From positions 95,537 to 159,536 of IMG/VR virus record IMGVR_UViG_3300031873_000001: DNA of 64,000 nt; one strand, written 5' to 3'. This stretch comes from a virus. The notes under the pieces were generated by a model. The model worked only from the letters and a program-made list of their open reading frames with translations. It had not been told where the DNA came from and did not search any database. A program made the translations under genes and the position numbers. Below, piece by piece: positions 36,498-45,085 of this stretch (positions are counted from its first letter, which is position 1; the number at the start of each line of letters is the position of its first letter).

Positions 36498-38021
36498 ATG
36501 GAGAAGTTACTCTTAACCACAGTCTACGACGCCCCAGGCTTGCAGTTAGTCGAGCAGGATGCGCCTGGCGGTGGGGCTCGCAAGGTGATCATGCGAGGGG
36601 AGTTCGCTCTGGCGGACAATCCGAACAAGAACAACCGAGTGTACCCCCATGCGCTCTGGGAGCGTGAGATCTCGAGACTAAGACCGTTGATGAAAGATCG
36701 GAAGCTCTTCGGATGCCTGGACCACCCTGCCGATGGCCGGACCCGCCTGAACGAGGTCAGCCACATCATTACGGACCTCCGCTGTGACGGCGGGAAGGTC
36801 ATCGGAGAGGCCGAAGTCCTGGATACCGAGCGAGGGAACAACCTCCGGAGCATCCTTAAGTCGGGTGCGAAGGTGGGGATCTCGAGCCGGGGATTCGGGT
36901 CGTTGGCGCAGGAGGGTGACACATTTAACGTGAACGACGATTTCAGGCTCCTGACGTTTGATGCAGTTTCCGAGCCCGCTGATTCTACCTGGCCAGAAGA
37001 GATCATCTTTAACGAGGAGATGTTGATGGGAAATGACGAACTTCGGAAAAAGCTGGTCGAGGAGATTACGGGCAAGCTGAAAGAGATGCTCCACGAGGAG
37101 GTCGCGGCAAGCGTTAAGCTGACTCAAATCAAGCCTGTCGGGGAGGCGGTCGTGCTGGAAGCGGATAAGGACAAAGCTGTTGCCACGCTGAAGGCAGAAG
37201 TCGATCGCCTGACCAAGCTCGCGAACACCTATCGCGACGAGTATAAGAACCTGGGATTCAAGCTCTTCCTGAATCAGCAATATGGCCGGAGCCCGAAGGC
37301 CGGGGCTCTCATGGCCGCCCTGGGTGACCTGGGGAGATTCGCTGATATCAACGAGCTGACCAAGACCGCCCAGCAGGTCGCCGAAGCGATGGGGATCGAG
37401 AAGACCGACGAGGTGGACGAGAAGGAGAAGGCCGGAGCCGCCGATGACAAGAAAAAGCTGGAGGTCGAGCTCACGGGCAAGAGTGCCGAGTTGGAGCAGG
37501 CCAAAGGCGTGATCGCGAAAGCCCAGGAACAGCTCGAGGTCATCAAGCGGGGCGTGGGGGAGGCCGACGAGAAGGAAGCCGAGCTTACGTCCGAGGTGGC
37601 CAAGCTGACGAAGGACTTGAAGATCACTCGTGGGGAGGTGGATGTTCTCAGGAACCAGGTGGCCATCGAGAAGGAAAGCGCCACGTCTGCCCTTGCTCGT
37701 GCGAAGAGGGTGCAGTTAATGCTGGAAGCTGAGAGGCAGATCTCTCATCGGTCTGACGTAATCAACCTTCGAAACAAACTGGGGATGCTCGTCGAATCCG
37801 GCGACATCTCCACAGCCGTGCAGTTAAGGGAGTGGGTGGACCGTTCCCCGGACTCCCCCGGGGCCCTTCTTCAGCGTGTCCAACAGGGCATGCGGAGAGG
37901 AGCCACGTTGCTGAACGAGGACGTCGTTCTCGAATCCCGGGGAACCGGGCGGGGGACGGCAATCGAACAGCTCACGGGGATGTCGATGGAAAGAATCGCC
38001 CAATTGTCGGGCGAAGAGTAA
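36498..38021 (+). CDS. Prohead protease (gp21/S77-like) fused to a scaffold-like coiled coil
   Basis: 507 residues. The N-terminal 190 residues carry the gp21 layout: A-D-N-P-N-K-N-N-R-V-Y-P, F-G-C-L-D-H-P with the probable catalytic His, and V-G-I-S-S-R-G-F-G-S with the probable catalytic Ser. From about residue 215 the protein becomes a long Glu/Lys/Ala-rich coiled coil (KLEVELTGKSAELEQ and similar) to about 420. In T4 the protease (gp21) and main core protein (gp22) are separate adjacent genes; here they appear fused, so the scaffold could bring its own protease. It should cleave capsid and core proteins during maturation. Confidence 0.82.
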   Translation: MEKLLLTTVYDAPGLQLVEQDAPGGGARKVIMRGEFALADNPNKNNRVYPHALWEREISRLRPLMKDRKLFGCLDHPADGRTRLNEVSHIITDLRCDGGKVIGEAEVLDTERGNNLRSILKSGAKVGISSRGFGSLAQEGDTFNVNDDFRLLTFDAVSEPADSTWPEEIIFNEEMLMGNDELRKKLVEEITGKLKEMLHEEVAASVKLTQIKPVGEAVVLEADKDKAVATLKAEVDRLTKLANTYRDEYKNLGFKLFLNQQYGRSPKAGALMAALGDLGRFADINELTKTAQQVAEAMGIEKTDEVDEKEKAGAADDKKKLEVELTGKSAELEQAKGVIAKAQEQLEVIKRGVGEADEKEAELTSEVAKLTKDLKITRGEVDVLRNQVAIEKESATSALARAKRVQLMLEAERQISHRSDVINLRNKLGMLVESGDISTAVQLREWVDRSPDSPGALLQRVQQGMRRGATLLNEDVVLESRGTGRGTAIEQLTGMSMERIAQLSGEE

Positions 38022-38082
38022 TTCGGCTATCTAAGATGGCCGATACCGTCACACAACAAGCACACACATAAGGAGTTAGAGC

Positions 38083-39528
38083 ATGGAACAGTTGCTGACA
38101 GCCTGGAAAACTCCCGAAGCCCAGGCTTTGATGAGCAAGTGGCACCGTCTCACTCGCTCGATCAAGGAGCCGTACCGGAAGTTCTGCGTGTCCCGGCTCC
38201 TCGAGAACGAGATGGACCACTTGATCTACCTGGCTAACGCCGGGAGCACGACGACCGGAGATGCGGGCTACTACACGAAGCACGTGTTCCCGGTGGTTCG
38301 GAGGGTCTGGCCGTTCCTGATCTCCAACGAGATTGTGTCCGTCCAGCCCATGAATGCCCCCGTGGGCGCCGTGTCCTACTTCAAGGTCAAATACGGGACC
38401 GAGAAGGGCGCCACCACGAAGGGCACGGAGATGATCGCAAACTTCGACATGTATTACTCGTCGGAGACGATCAGCAACGAGGCAGTCGGGACGACCCCAG
38501 CCGGAGGCGGCGGGGACCTGACCTACTCCGCTTCGCTGGATTTCACCCCTGTGAAGAAGGCGACCGACGCCGGAGCCGCAGGGCCGATCATCACCGTCGT
38601 GACCAACGAGACGTCCCCCCGGACGATCCGCTACACCGACGCCAACGGGTCGGGCACCCTGGTCGGTGACGCAGTCGGAGCCTCGGGGTCGATCAATTAC
38701 ACCAACGGCGCCTTCGCCATGGTCATTCCGTCTTTGACCTCGCAGAAGGTGGGCGTGGTCACCGCGTTCTACGAATACAACAGCGAGCTCAACACGGCGG
38801 TCCCGGAAGTGGACGTGGCCGTGGAGATCGCCGAGGTTCGGGCGCGGAGCCGCAAGCTCAAGGCCGTCTGGTCCACGGAGTCCGCAGAAGACCTGCGGGC
38901 CCTGCACGGAATCGACGTGGAGTCGGAACTCGTGGCCGGGGTTTCCAGCCAGATCGGCTTGGAAGTCGACCGCGAGATCATCAACGACATCTACACCCAC
39001 GTCGATGCGGTCGTGAAGTATAACTGGGACCGCACCGTGCCGTCCGGCATCTCGGACATCGATCACATCCGGTCGATCCTAACCGTCTTGTCGACGGCGT
39101 CGAATGCGATCCACAAGCGGACGCTCCGTTCGCCCGCGAACTGGATCGTGACCTCGCCCGACGTGGCGGCCCTGTTCGACCAGTTCGCCACGCACCAGCT
39201 GTTCCGGCCAGCGGTCGGTTCCGTCCCGGAGACGGGCGTCCCAGTGACCCCGCCTCGGAGACCCGGGATCTACTTCGCCGGGACTCTGCAGTCCAAGTGG
39301 GCGGTCTACGTAGACCCCTACTTCACCTCGACCAAGGTTCTGCTGGGCCTGAAGGGGGATTACTGGATGGATGCGGGCTACGTTTACGCCCCGTATATCC
39401 CAATCCAGATGACCCCGACGTTCATGGACCCGACGGACTTCGGGTTGAAGAAGGGTCTCCGTACTCGGTATGCCACGAAGCTCATCTATACCGAGTACTA
39501 CGCCCTCGTCACAGTCCTCAACATGTAA
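38083..39528 (+). CDS. Major capsid protein, T4 gp23-like
   Basis: 481 residues, ribosome site aaggag before ATG. HK97-fold protein of the gp23 type: Y-T-K-H-V-F-P-V-V-R-R-V-W-P near residue 70, F-K-V-K-Y-G, a Gly/Thr/Ser-rich inserted segment (about 140-235), W-S-T-E-S-A-E-D-L-R and V-D-R-E-I-I-N-D-I near 270-305, and P-A-N-W-I-V-T-S-P. It starts MEQLLTAWKTPEA, sharing the M-x-x-L-L-x-A pattern of the small genes that follow. Hairpins lie downstream (39562-39619, 39644-39689). Confidence 0.93.
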   Translation: MEQLLTAWKTPEAQALMSKWHRLTRSIKEPYRKFCVSRLLENEMDHLIYLANAGSTTTGDAGYYTKHVFPVVRRVWPFLISNEIVSVQPMNAPVGAVSYFKVKYGTEKGATTKGTEMIANFDMYYSSETISNEAVGTTPAGGGGDLTYSASLDFTPVKKATDAGAAGPIITVVTNETSPRTIRYTDANGSGTLVGDAVGASGSINYTNGAFAMVIPSLTSQKVGVVTAFYEYNSELNTAVPEVDVAVEIAEVRARSRKLKAVWSTESAEDLRALHGIDVESELVAGVSSQIGLEVDREIINDIYTHVDAVVKYNWDRTVPSGISDIDHIRSILTVLSTASNAIHKRTLRSPANWIVTSPDVAALFDQFATHQLFRPAVGSVPETGVPVTPPRRPGIYFAGTLQSKWAVYVDPYFTSTKVLLGLKGDYWMDAGYVYAPYIPIQMTPTFMDPTDFGLKKGLRTRYATKLIYTEYYALVTVLNM

Positions 39529-39561
39529 TCACGAGGGACTAGAGAGAACTCACAAGGAAAC

Positions 39562-39619
39562 CTGGCGGGGCCGTCCAAAGCTCTGCGATAAGAAGGGGCC
39601 TGTAACACGGCCCCGCCAG
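39562..39619 (+). repeat. 13-bp inverted repeat after the capsid gene
   Basis: CTGGCGGGGCCGT (39562-39574) and ACGGCCCCGCCAG (39607-39619) are exact complements with a 32-base loop. No T-run follows. Such a stem could protect the abundant capsid mRNA 3' end or be a processing site. Confidence 0.7.
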
Positions 39620-39643
39620 TCTAAGGAAATCATCATCATGCTT

Positions 39644-39689
39644 CCCCAGAGACCTGCCGAAAACAGGGCTTGGGGATTCTTGTCTTTAT
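39644..39689 (+). terminator. Probable rho-independent terminator
   Basis: CCCCA (39644-39648) with TGGGG (39671-39675), inner CCTG/CAGG (39653-39656, 39664-39667), loop CCGAAAA, then the T-rich ATTCTTGTCTTTAT. It would separate the capsid gene from the small-gene array, perhaps partially. Confidence 0.6.
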
Positions 39690-39699
39690 AGGAGGGCTC

Positions 39700-40107
39700 A
39701 TGAGTAAGGTTCTGATGAATGCGATATCGGAGCTCGAGGGTTTTCTGAATGCCAGACCGCCCGTGCAGTCCCAGCGGGGATCGGGATTCGATCAGGAAAT
39801 GTCGGATAACGTCGCGAAGCTCGCCACAGAGATGGCGACTAAAATAGAAGCCGAGAAGGGCGACTTCTATACGATGCTTATGGAGGCGATCGGGGAGCGG
39901 TGGGAGGGAGCCATGAAGAAGGCCGGGCTTAGAGACGATGTCGATATCCTGGCGATCACAGAGAACATAGTCGATTGGCAGGCCGAGCATACTCAGGGAG
40001 GGATGGAGGCCGCACTCTATGGCGTCCTCGATCGGCTCATCTCGGCTTGCAAGGCTACCGCACAGAATCCCGTCTCGATGGCGAAGCGGGCGGGTGTCAC
40101 CTTATAA
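39700..40107 (+). CDS. N-terminally tagged hypothetical protein (135 aa)
   Basis: ATG 39700 after ggagggctc. N-terminus MSKVLMNAISELEGFLNAR fits the amphipathic tag pattern (M-x-x-L-[LM]-x-A-[IV]-x-x-[LV]) repeated in the genes that follow. The rest is helical. First gene of the array after the capsid gene. Confidence 0.75.
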   Translation: MSKVLMNAISELEGFLNARPPVQSQRGSGFDQEMSDNVAKLATEMATKIEAEKGDFYTMLMEAIGERWEGAMKKAGLRDDVDILAITENIVDWQAEHTQGGMEAALYGVLDRLISACKATAQNPVSMAKRAGVTL

Positions 40108-40116
40108 GGAGGCCAC

Positions 40117-40545
40117 ATGGACTATCTTTTGAACGTCATTAACTCCTGCCTTGAGTCCCTGGCTGGAGAGCCCAAGAGGGTCCGGCTCTCGAGCGCCACA
40201 AGCCTCAAGGACGTCTACGGGATGGGGCGGGGCGATCTCAAGCGCACGAAGGAGGTCTACGAGTGGCGCGACTCGAGATGGCTTTCCATCGATGACGCCG
40301 CTCGGGAGTTCGAACATGCGGGGATCGACTCATACAACGAGTTCACCCCGAACAGCATCCGAGCCCTGAAGCGGATCGAACCCAAGCTCGAGGTCCAGCT
40401 TGCTCGGGAGGGATCGCCGTGCGTTTACGTCCGTGGCGGGAAGAGACCCCTCGAGGAAATTGCCGAGATGATCGAAGACTCCCGGAAAGTCGGGGCCGAC
40501 GAGGTTAACGCCGAGAACAACGAGATCCGCCTCTGGTGGGACTGA
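40117..40545 (+). CDS. N-terminally tagged hypothetical protein (142 aa)
   Basis: Ribosome site aaggagg. MDYLLNVINSCLESLAGE carries the tag and a L-A-G-E end that resembles the L-C-G-E ends of three other array members. The body is mixed, with S-I-D-D-A-A-R-E-F and W-L-S segments suggesting a small helical domain. Unknown function. Confidence 0.75.
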   Translation: MDYLLNVINSCLESLAGEPKRVRLSSATSLKDVYGMGRGDLKRTKEVYEWRDSRWLSIDDAAREFEHAGIDSYNEFTPNSIRALKRIEPKLEVQLAREGSPCVYVRGGKRPLEEIAEMIEDSRKVGADEVNAENNEIRLWWD

Positions 40546-40811
40546 TGGACCTGCTTCTGGCCTCCGTTAATCGCATAGGAAGGGTTCTGATCAACCAGGA
40601 GATATCGCAGGCGATCGCCCAGCAGGTGCTTGAGGATATCGCCCCGGACTTCGACGTCGATCCGGAGCAGTTCCGGATGGGGCTTGCGGACGAGCTTGAA
40701 CACTACGACGTCACCGGCGGGGATCTCGTGACCACGGGGCATATCGCCCTGGCGCATCTCAAAGATCACCCCGACTACTACACCAGGCTCAAACAAGCGG
40801 GATTGGATTGA
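40545..40811 (+). CDS. DUF5661-like protein (88 aa)
   Basis: ATG 40545 (TGATG overlap). After a tag-like start (MDLLLASVNRIGRVLI), residues 38-85 read D-x-E-Q-F-R-M-G-L-A-D-E-L-E-H-Y-D-V-T-G-G-D, then I-A-L-A-H-L-K-D-H-P-D-Y-Y-T-R-L, the DUF5661 pattern (G-x-x-x-E-x-E-H...A-x-x-H-L-x-E-x-P-x-Y-Y). Its function is not known; it occurs in many phages near structural genes. Confidence 0.78.
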   Translation: MDLLLASVNRIGRVLINQEISQAIAQQVLEDIAPDFDVDPEQFRMGLADELEHYDVTGGDLVTTGHIALAHLKDHPDYYTRLKQAGLD

Positions 40812-41128
40812 ATTGTCTCCTCATATGCACACGGAGGGTTTACTCGGCGGTCGATCTGGTTCCGGCGAAGCAGGTTCACGCTGTGGCCTTCGAGATAGAC
40901 GGTCGGGTCTACCAGGGCAGGCCGGGGGAGACCCATGCTCGGCTGTTAGCCCGGTTACCCGCCAGCGTGGTGGATCGGTATTACGATCTGATGGAGGATC
41001 CCGATGAGGCGGGCTTCGTCGACGGGTTTATCATGAAGAACGGGGAGTTTCTTACTCGAGGGGATGTGATGATGCGAACAGGCAAGCCCGGGGAGTCCAC
41101 TACTCAGGGAGTGTCGCCACGCCGATGA
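40808..41128 (+). CDS. Hypothetical protein (106 aa)
   Basis: TTG 40808 overlaps the previous stop and has no clear ribosome site, so expression is probably coupled; the start is uncertain. The core V-H-A-V-A-F-E-I-D-G-R-V-Y-Q-G-R-P-G-E-T-H-A-R-L then Y-D-L-M looks like a small alpha/beta domain. MNCLLICTRRV is only loosely tag-like. Confidence 0.62.
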   Translation: MNCLLICTRRVYSAVDLVPAKQVHAVAFEIDGRVYQGRPGETHARLLARLPASVVDRYYDLMEDPDEAGFVDGFIMKNGEFLTRGDVMMRTGKPGESTTQGVSPRR

Positions 41129-41466
41129 GGGAGCTTCTATCTTCTCTTGTTCTGGTTGAAGGCTCTTTGATGGCCGTATGGAACCGTGAGGATCGTTATC
41201 CATTAGGTGCACTCGATGAACTTAGGGGTCGCGCTAACCTCATAGCTCACTTCGCTGATCATGTTTTGGAAGCCGTCAAGAAGGCCTCTGATCCAAACCC
41301 TAAGAGGCGCGAGATGGCCGGAGCGGATATGCTTGAGAGCATTAAGGACATACTTTCCCAGACCGGACAGGCTTTGGATGCCCTTGCTGAGATGGGACAG
41401 CTAATCGATCCCGAGAGGTTCAAGAAGGCATCCCGAGATATCTTTTCTTTGACGTTGAGGTTATAG
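41125..41466 (+). CDS. N-terminally tagged hypothetical protein (113 aa)
   Basis: 4-base overlap with the previous stop. MRELLSSLVLVEGSLMAVW has the tag pattern. AT-richer than its neighbours, all helical. No domain recognised. Confidence 0.72.
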   Translation: MRELLSSLVLVEGSLMAVWNREDRYPLGALDELRGRANLIAHFADHVLEAVKKASDPNPKRREMAGADMLESIKDILSQTGQALDALAEMGQLIDPERFKKASRDIFSLTLRL

Positions 41467-41467
41467 G

Positions 41468-41704
41468 GTGAACGAACTGCTTCGACTGATCGCACAGGTT
41501 GGACCTGAGCTCCGGTTCCAAGCCCGCACCGTGAAGCGTTCGGAGGATGAGCAGGATCGGAAGGTCGCCGGATATCCGAATGCCTCCCGGGTCCCGTCGA
41601 GAGTAGATTCCAAGAGCGAGCTTGAGGAAATTCTCGAGATGTTTCAGGAGCTCGGGAAGACTGGGGAGTTTCAATTCACATCCAGATATGGAGATTTGAC
41701 ATGA
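41468..41704 (+). CDS. N-terminally tagged small protein (78 aa)
   Basis: GTG 41468. MNELLRLIAQVGPELRFQAR carries the tag and a basic end; the rest is polar with a C-terminal helix and strand. Overlaps the next gene by 4 bases. Confidence 0.7.
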   Translation: MNELLRLIAQVGPELRFQARTVKRSEDEQDRKVAGYPNASRVPSRVDSKSELEEILEMFQELGKTGEFQFTSRYGDLT

Positions 41705-42087
41705 AAGAACTTATTCGGTTGGTCAATGCCGCCATGCCTTCCCTAGCGCCGATGTCCCCCGCCTCCCCGACGAAGGACGTGCCCGACGACGAGACCCGAA
41801 AGCGGATGGAGAAGCGGGACAATGAGAAGAAGGACGCCGTCCGGTCAGGGCGTCTTACCTCGTCCTTCACGTTCGCAAAACCGGAAAGGCATTATGATGT
41901 CGAAGCTCTCCGGGGAAATACGTCCGGCTACATCGGCGGGGCGAACGTAGCCCGGAAGGCCTCGGACGATGAGCTTATCCTGATCGCCCAGCTCAAGGAC
42001 GAGGCCGCAGGCTTCGCTAACCATGCGAAGGAGTTCTCGGATCGGGCCGAGTCGATCATGAAAGACATCGAAAGGAGGAAGGGATGA
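41701..42087 (+). CDS. N-terminally tagged hypothetical protein (128 aa)
   Basis: MKELIRLVNAAMPSLAPM is tag-like, followed by a Pro/Ser linker and a charged helical region. LIAQLKDEAAGFANHAKEFSDRA near the end resembles a coiled coil. Unknown. Confidence 0.72.
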   Translation: MKELIRLVNAAMPSLAPMSPASPTKDVPDDETRKRMEKRDNEKKDAVRSGRLTSSFTFAKPERHYDVEALRGNTSGYIGGANVARKASDDELILIAQLKDEAAGFANHAKEFSDRAESIMKDIERRKG

Positions 42088-42317
42088 GAAACCTTCTGTC
42101 TGCGGTTGAAGCCCTGCAGTCCAAGATGGACGAGGACGCTGATTTTTTAAGAAAGGCGCAGGACGCCTTTGACAATACCGAAGCGGCGGCGGGCGGGCTC
42201 ATTGGCCTTCAGGACCATTTCAAGAAGGATAGTAGCATAAAAAGGGAGCTTGAGAGGAACGTCGAAGAACTCGACCGGATCGCCAAGTTCGTTACCAAAA
42301 TCGCGGGGGTGAATTGA
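42084..42317 (+). CDS. N-terminally tagged small protein (77 aa)
   Basis: MRNLLSAVEALQSKMDED fits the tag; the whole protein is a charged helical bundle or coiled coil. 4-base overlap with the previous gene. Confidence 0.7.
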   Translation: MRNLLSAVEALQSKMDEDADFLRKAQDAFDNTEAAAGGLIGLQDHFKKDSSIKRELERNVEELDRIAKFVTKIAGVN

Positions 42318-42318
42318 G

Positions 42319-43197
42319 ATGAATAACCTGCTTCAAGCGGTCAAGGACGTAGCCTCCCAGGTGGGCCTGCAGTCTGCACGTGGTGGCGTAGACGATGACA
42401 CCGCCCGGAGGTGGACGCATTCCTTCTACGACCAGTTCGGGGGCATCACCTTCGTGGTGATGTATGATGAGAATCAATGGGTCAAGAAGGGGGATACTCT
42501 TACGGTCTCCACGGGCGGGGTCGTTCCGGAGGATATCACGGGTCCCAACAGCTACGTCTATCTCGAGCATGAACTTGGGGATGATGAGATGTGGGAACGG
42601 TATAAGATCACGATCCCCGATCAGGAGAAATACTTCGCCCACAAGACGGTTGGCAGGGATTCATGGCAACTTGAATTCATTGCCGAGAACCTCCGCAAAG
42701 AGAAGTATATCATCGACGACAAGAACCGCGACCGGATCAAGAGGGACTTCCTGCGGTTTGTGGAGGGGATCGAAGAGCAGGACGATGATGACTTGGAGGA
42801 CTCCCGGATCATGCGTGGTCGGAGGCTGAACTCGGCCCGGGGCGATATCTGGCTGGACTCCGACGATGAGGTGAAGGCTCTCGGGAACTACGCTGAGGGC
42901 TACGCCAAAGCCTTAACCGATCCGGATATGGTCGATGCCATCAAGGATGCCTACGACGATGCCGTAGGAAAGATTGCCGATGAGCTGATGCCCCCATCGA
43001 AGGGTGATATCGGATGGTCGGGTTTGGTCGACGTGTTCTACCATATCCTGAACCGTCAGACGGGAGGGGAGAACGGACAGCTCCGCAGGATCAAGGAGTT
43101 TCTTAAGGGCGAATTGGAGGACGCCAAGCAGATCGCCAAGAACCCGAGAAAGATGTTCGAAGAAGCGGGCGGGATTATCAAGCCGAGGGAGGGCTGA
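42319..43197 (+). CDS. N-terminally tagged hypothetical protein (292 aa)
   Basis: MNNLLQAVKDVASQVGLQSAR carries the tag. The body begins with strand-rich FGGITFVVMYDENQWVKKGD and continues with acidic helices; L-P-S-like protease sites are not obvious. One of the longest array members, with room for an enzymatic domain I do not recognise. Confidence 0.75.
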   Translation: MNNLLQAVKDVASQVGLQSARGGVDDDTARRWTHSFYDQFGGITFVVMYDENQWVKKGDTLTVSTGGVVPEDITGPNSYVYLEHELGDDEMWERYKITIPDQEKYFAHKTVGRDSWQLEFIAENLRKEKYIIDDKNRDRIKRDFLRFVEGIEEQDDDDLEDSRIMRGRRLNSARGDIWLDSDDEVKALGNYAEGYAKALTDPDMVDAIKDAYDDAVGKIADELMPPSKGDIGWSGLVDVFYHILNRQTGGENGQLRRIKEFLKGELEDAKQIAKNPRKMFEEAGGIIKPREG

Positions 43198-43514
43198 TGG
43201 ACAAGGAATTCAAAGAAGCCTTTGGACGGTTGGAGCAAATTCTGTTCCCTGGAATAGCCGCCCACGATCCGGTGTCTGCCGCAGTGGTTCCGGTCCAGAC
43301 CAAGCAGGTCGTCCAGTCTGCCGGAGAGCCCTTGTTCATGTGCCAGGAGTGCGGGAAGAAGTTCTACACGACAGCTTCTGCCGAGCGGGCGGCGAATGAC
43401 GGGTGCCCGAAGTGCGGGGGTGTGGATGTCGACACCTACGTTAAGAGCTCGGAAAGCGGGCCGATGAACGATCTGGTGACGTCTCTGCGGTCAATCGAAA
43501 GGAGCCTCAGATGA
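43197..43514 (+). CDS. Zinc-ribbon protein of the array (105 aa)
   Basis: MDKEFKEAFGRLEQIL is a looser version of the tag. Residues 46-76 hold C-Q-E-C-G-K-K-F and C-P-K-C-G-G, a zinc ribbon. Its stop is followed after 3 bases by overlap with the next start. Confidence 0.72.
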   Translation: MDKEFKEAFGRLEQILFPGIAAHDPVSAAVVPVQTKQVVQSAGEPLFMCQECGKKFYTTASAERAANDGCPKCGGVDVDTYVKSSESGPMNDLVTSLRSIERSLR

Positions 43515-43774
43515 GAACCTTACTAGAAGCTATGCAGGCCGTCGAGACGGGACTGGTCTCCGCCCGGTCAACGGATACGTTGCGGGGAGACTTCGCCGCC
43601 CGGGCCGAGAAGTGCAGGGACCTCCTCGTCCAGATCGACAAGCTTCTCAACCAACTCGAGAAGATCGATCCCTACGGCGACATGATCGAGAACTTCGCCG
43701 ACGAGGACAAGCACACCCGGATCACGTCGAGGCTGATCGGTCAGATCAACGGGGACTTGGGGAGGAAGGTGTGA
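43511..43774 (+). CDS. N-terminally tagged small protein (87 aa)
   Basis: MRTLLEAMQAVETGLVSAR is a near-ideal tag and is closely similar to the next gene's start and to the gene at 48540. The remainder is helical with regular Leu/Ile spacing. Confidence 0.74.
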   Translation: MRTLLEAMQAVETGLVSARSTDTLRGDFAARAEKCRDLLVQIDKLLNQLEKIDPYGDMIENFADEDKHTRITSRLIGQINGDLGRKV

Positions 43775-44124
43775 GAGCCCTTCTGGAAGCTACACAGGGC
43801 ATCGATCGTGGTCTGGTGGTCTCCGCCCGGGGTGACGATCATTCCATCCCGGAGATCCAGAGGGAGCTGGCAACCTTTACTGAGGAGGCTCGTCGGTTCA
43901 AGGATTGGATGATGGAGGGCTACTTCAGCGAGATACTCTTCAAAGATATCGGGGGAGACGCCGCTCCGGAGGTTGCGGGAATCCTGTGGTGGGCGTGGGA
44001 CAACGATCCCCTGGCAAAGAAGGTCTTGGCGGATATCGAAAGCCTCGGGCGGAACATGGAGGCCATGTGGAATCAGTTCTCGAAGAAGGCCGAGTATTAC
44101 CAGAAAAAGGCGTTATCCCGATAG
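43771..44124 (+). CDS. N-terminally tagged hypothetical protein (117 aa)
   Basis: GTG 43771 (4-base overlap). MRALLEATQGIDRGLVVSAR parallels the gene before in 10 of the first 19 residues, while the bodies are unrelated. ILWWAWDNDPLAKKVLADIE is a distinctive helical region. Unknown. Confidence 0.74.
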   Translation: MRALLEATQGIDRGLVVSARGDDHSIPEIQRELATFTEEARRFKDWMMEGYFSEILFKDIGGDAAPEVAGILWWAWDNDPLAKKVLADIESLGRNMEAMWNQFSKKAEYYQKKALSR

Positions 44125-44131
44125 GAGGATC

Positions 44132-45085
44132 ATGAATACCCTTTTGGAATCCTTAGATTCGCTCCGCAAGGTTCTCGTCCTCTCGAGGTTTGAGGACGAC
44201 TTGGAGCCCGACGAGGAAGATGTCTTCATCCAGGACGAGCGGGGTGGCGGAACTGCGGCCTATCAGAGTCAGAAGGAAATCGCTACCTTAGACGGGGATG
44301 ACTGGGACAAGTTCTACAAGGAAATCCTGGGCTGGATGAATAAGAACAAGTTCTGGCCGAGCGTCTGGATGGTGAGCGATCACGGGAACGAGGCCATTGA
44401 CACCGACTTCATCACCTACTCGAGGAAGCACGGGGGGATGAGGGCCGCCGGGGTCGAAGGTATCTACTCGAAGGTGGGTCCCACCGGCGATCTCGAGAGC
44501 CCATCCTACCGGGAGGTCGACCACGAGTTCATGCGGATCGAAACCATGAGCATCCCAGCTCTCAGGACCCGCATCACGAAGATCGGGAAGCCGGAGAAGA
44601 TGTATGCCTTTATCTACGCCCTCGAGAAGCAGGTCGACATCTACGGGGTGAACAGCGATCAGGGGAAGGATTACAAAGAGCTGGCGGACTCGGCCCGGAA
44701 CTACCTGAAGATCTGGGGCTACGACAAGCGGGGCCGGGTCATGGCCGAGAAGCTTACCAACGCCGGGGAGGACCCGACGGCTACCCACAAGGAAGAGCTC
44801 TACACCCTCGCCGGGCTGATGACGGGGGCCGTTAAGCCCGGCGATCTCCGGCAGGATATCCTCTCTGTGATCAAGGAGAAGGTGTGGCCGGAGATCGATG
44901 AGAAGGCCCGGATGATCAACAAGAGTAACCCGAAGGATTTGGCCCGGATAGCCGGAGACGCATTCGAAGAGACGATGGGGGGAAGGACGTCGGCTTCCGG
45001 GGAGCTCGGCAACGCCCTTCGGTCCATCCAGGATGCCGTCGATGAAGTGTGGCATGCTCTCGCAAGAGAATGGGGGAAGAAGTGA
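44132..45085 (+). CDS. N-terminally tagged hypothetical protein (317 aa)
   Basis: ATG 44132 after aggagg. MNTLLESLDSLRKVLVLSR is the tag; then an acidic stretch and a long helical/mixed body with WPSVWMVSDHGNEAIDTDFI and KMYAFIYALEKQVDIYGV. Largest member besides the intein gene. No catalytic motif recognised. Confidence 0.75.
   Translation: MNTLLESLDSLRKVLVLSRFEDDLEPDEEDVFIQDERGGGTAAYQSQKEIATLDGDDWDKFYKEILGWMNKNKFWPSVWMVSDHGNEAIDTDFITYSRKHGGMRAAGVEGIYSKVGPTGDLESPSYREVDHEFMRIETMSIPALRTRITKIGKPEKMYAFIYALEKQVDIYGVNSDQGKDYKELADSARNYLKIWGYDKRGRVMAEKLTNAGEDPTATHKEELYTLAGLMTGAVKPGDLRQDILSVIKEKVWPEIDEKARMINKSNPKDLARIAGDAFEETMGGRTSASGELGNALRSIQDAVDEVWHALAREWGKK

Noticed and set aside
37972-39066. 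Minus-strand open frame of 364 codons opposite the major capsid gene
   Set aside because: Antisense shadow of the capsid gene, no domain and no start signal.
39639-39692. 17-codon ORF starting at 39639
   Set aside because: It lies inside the probable terminator after the capsid gene and has no ribosome site.
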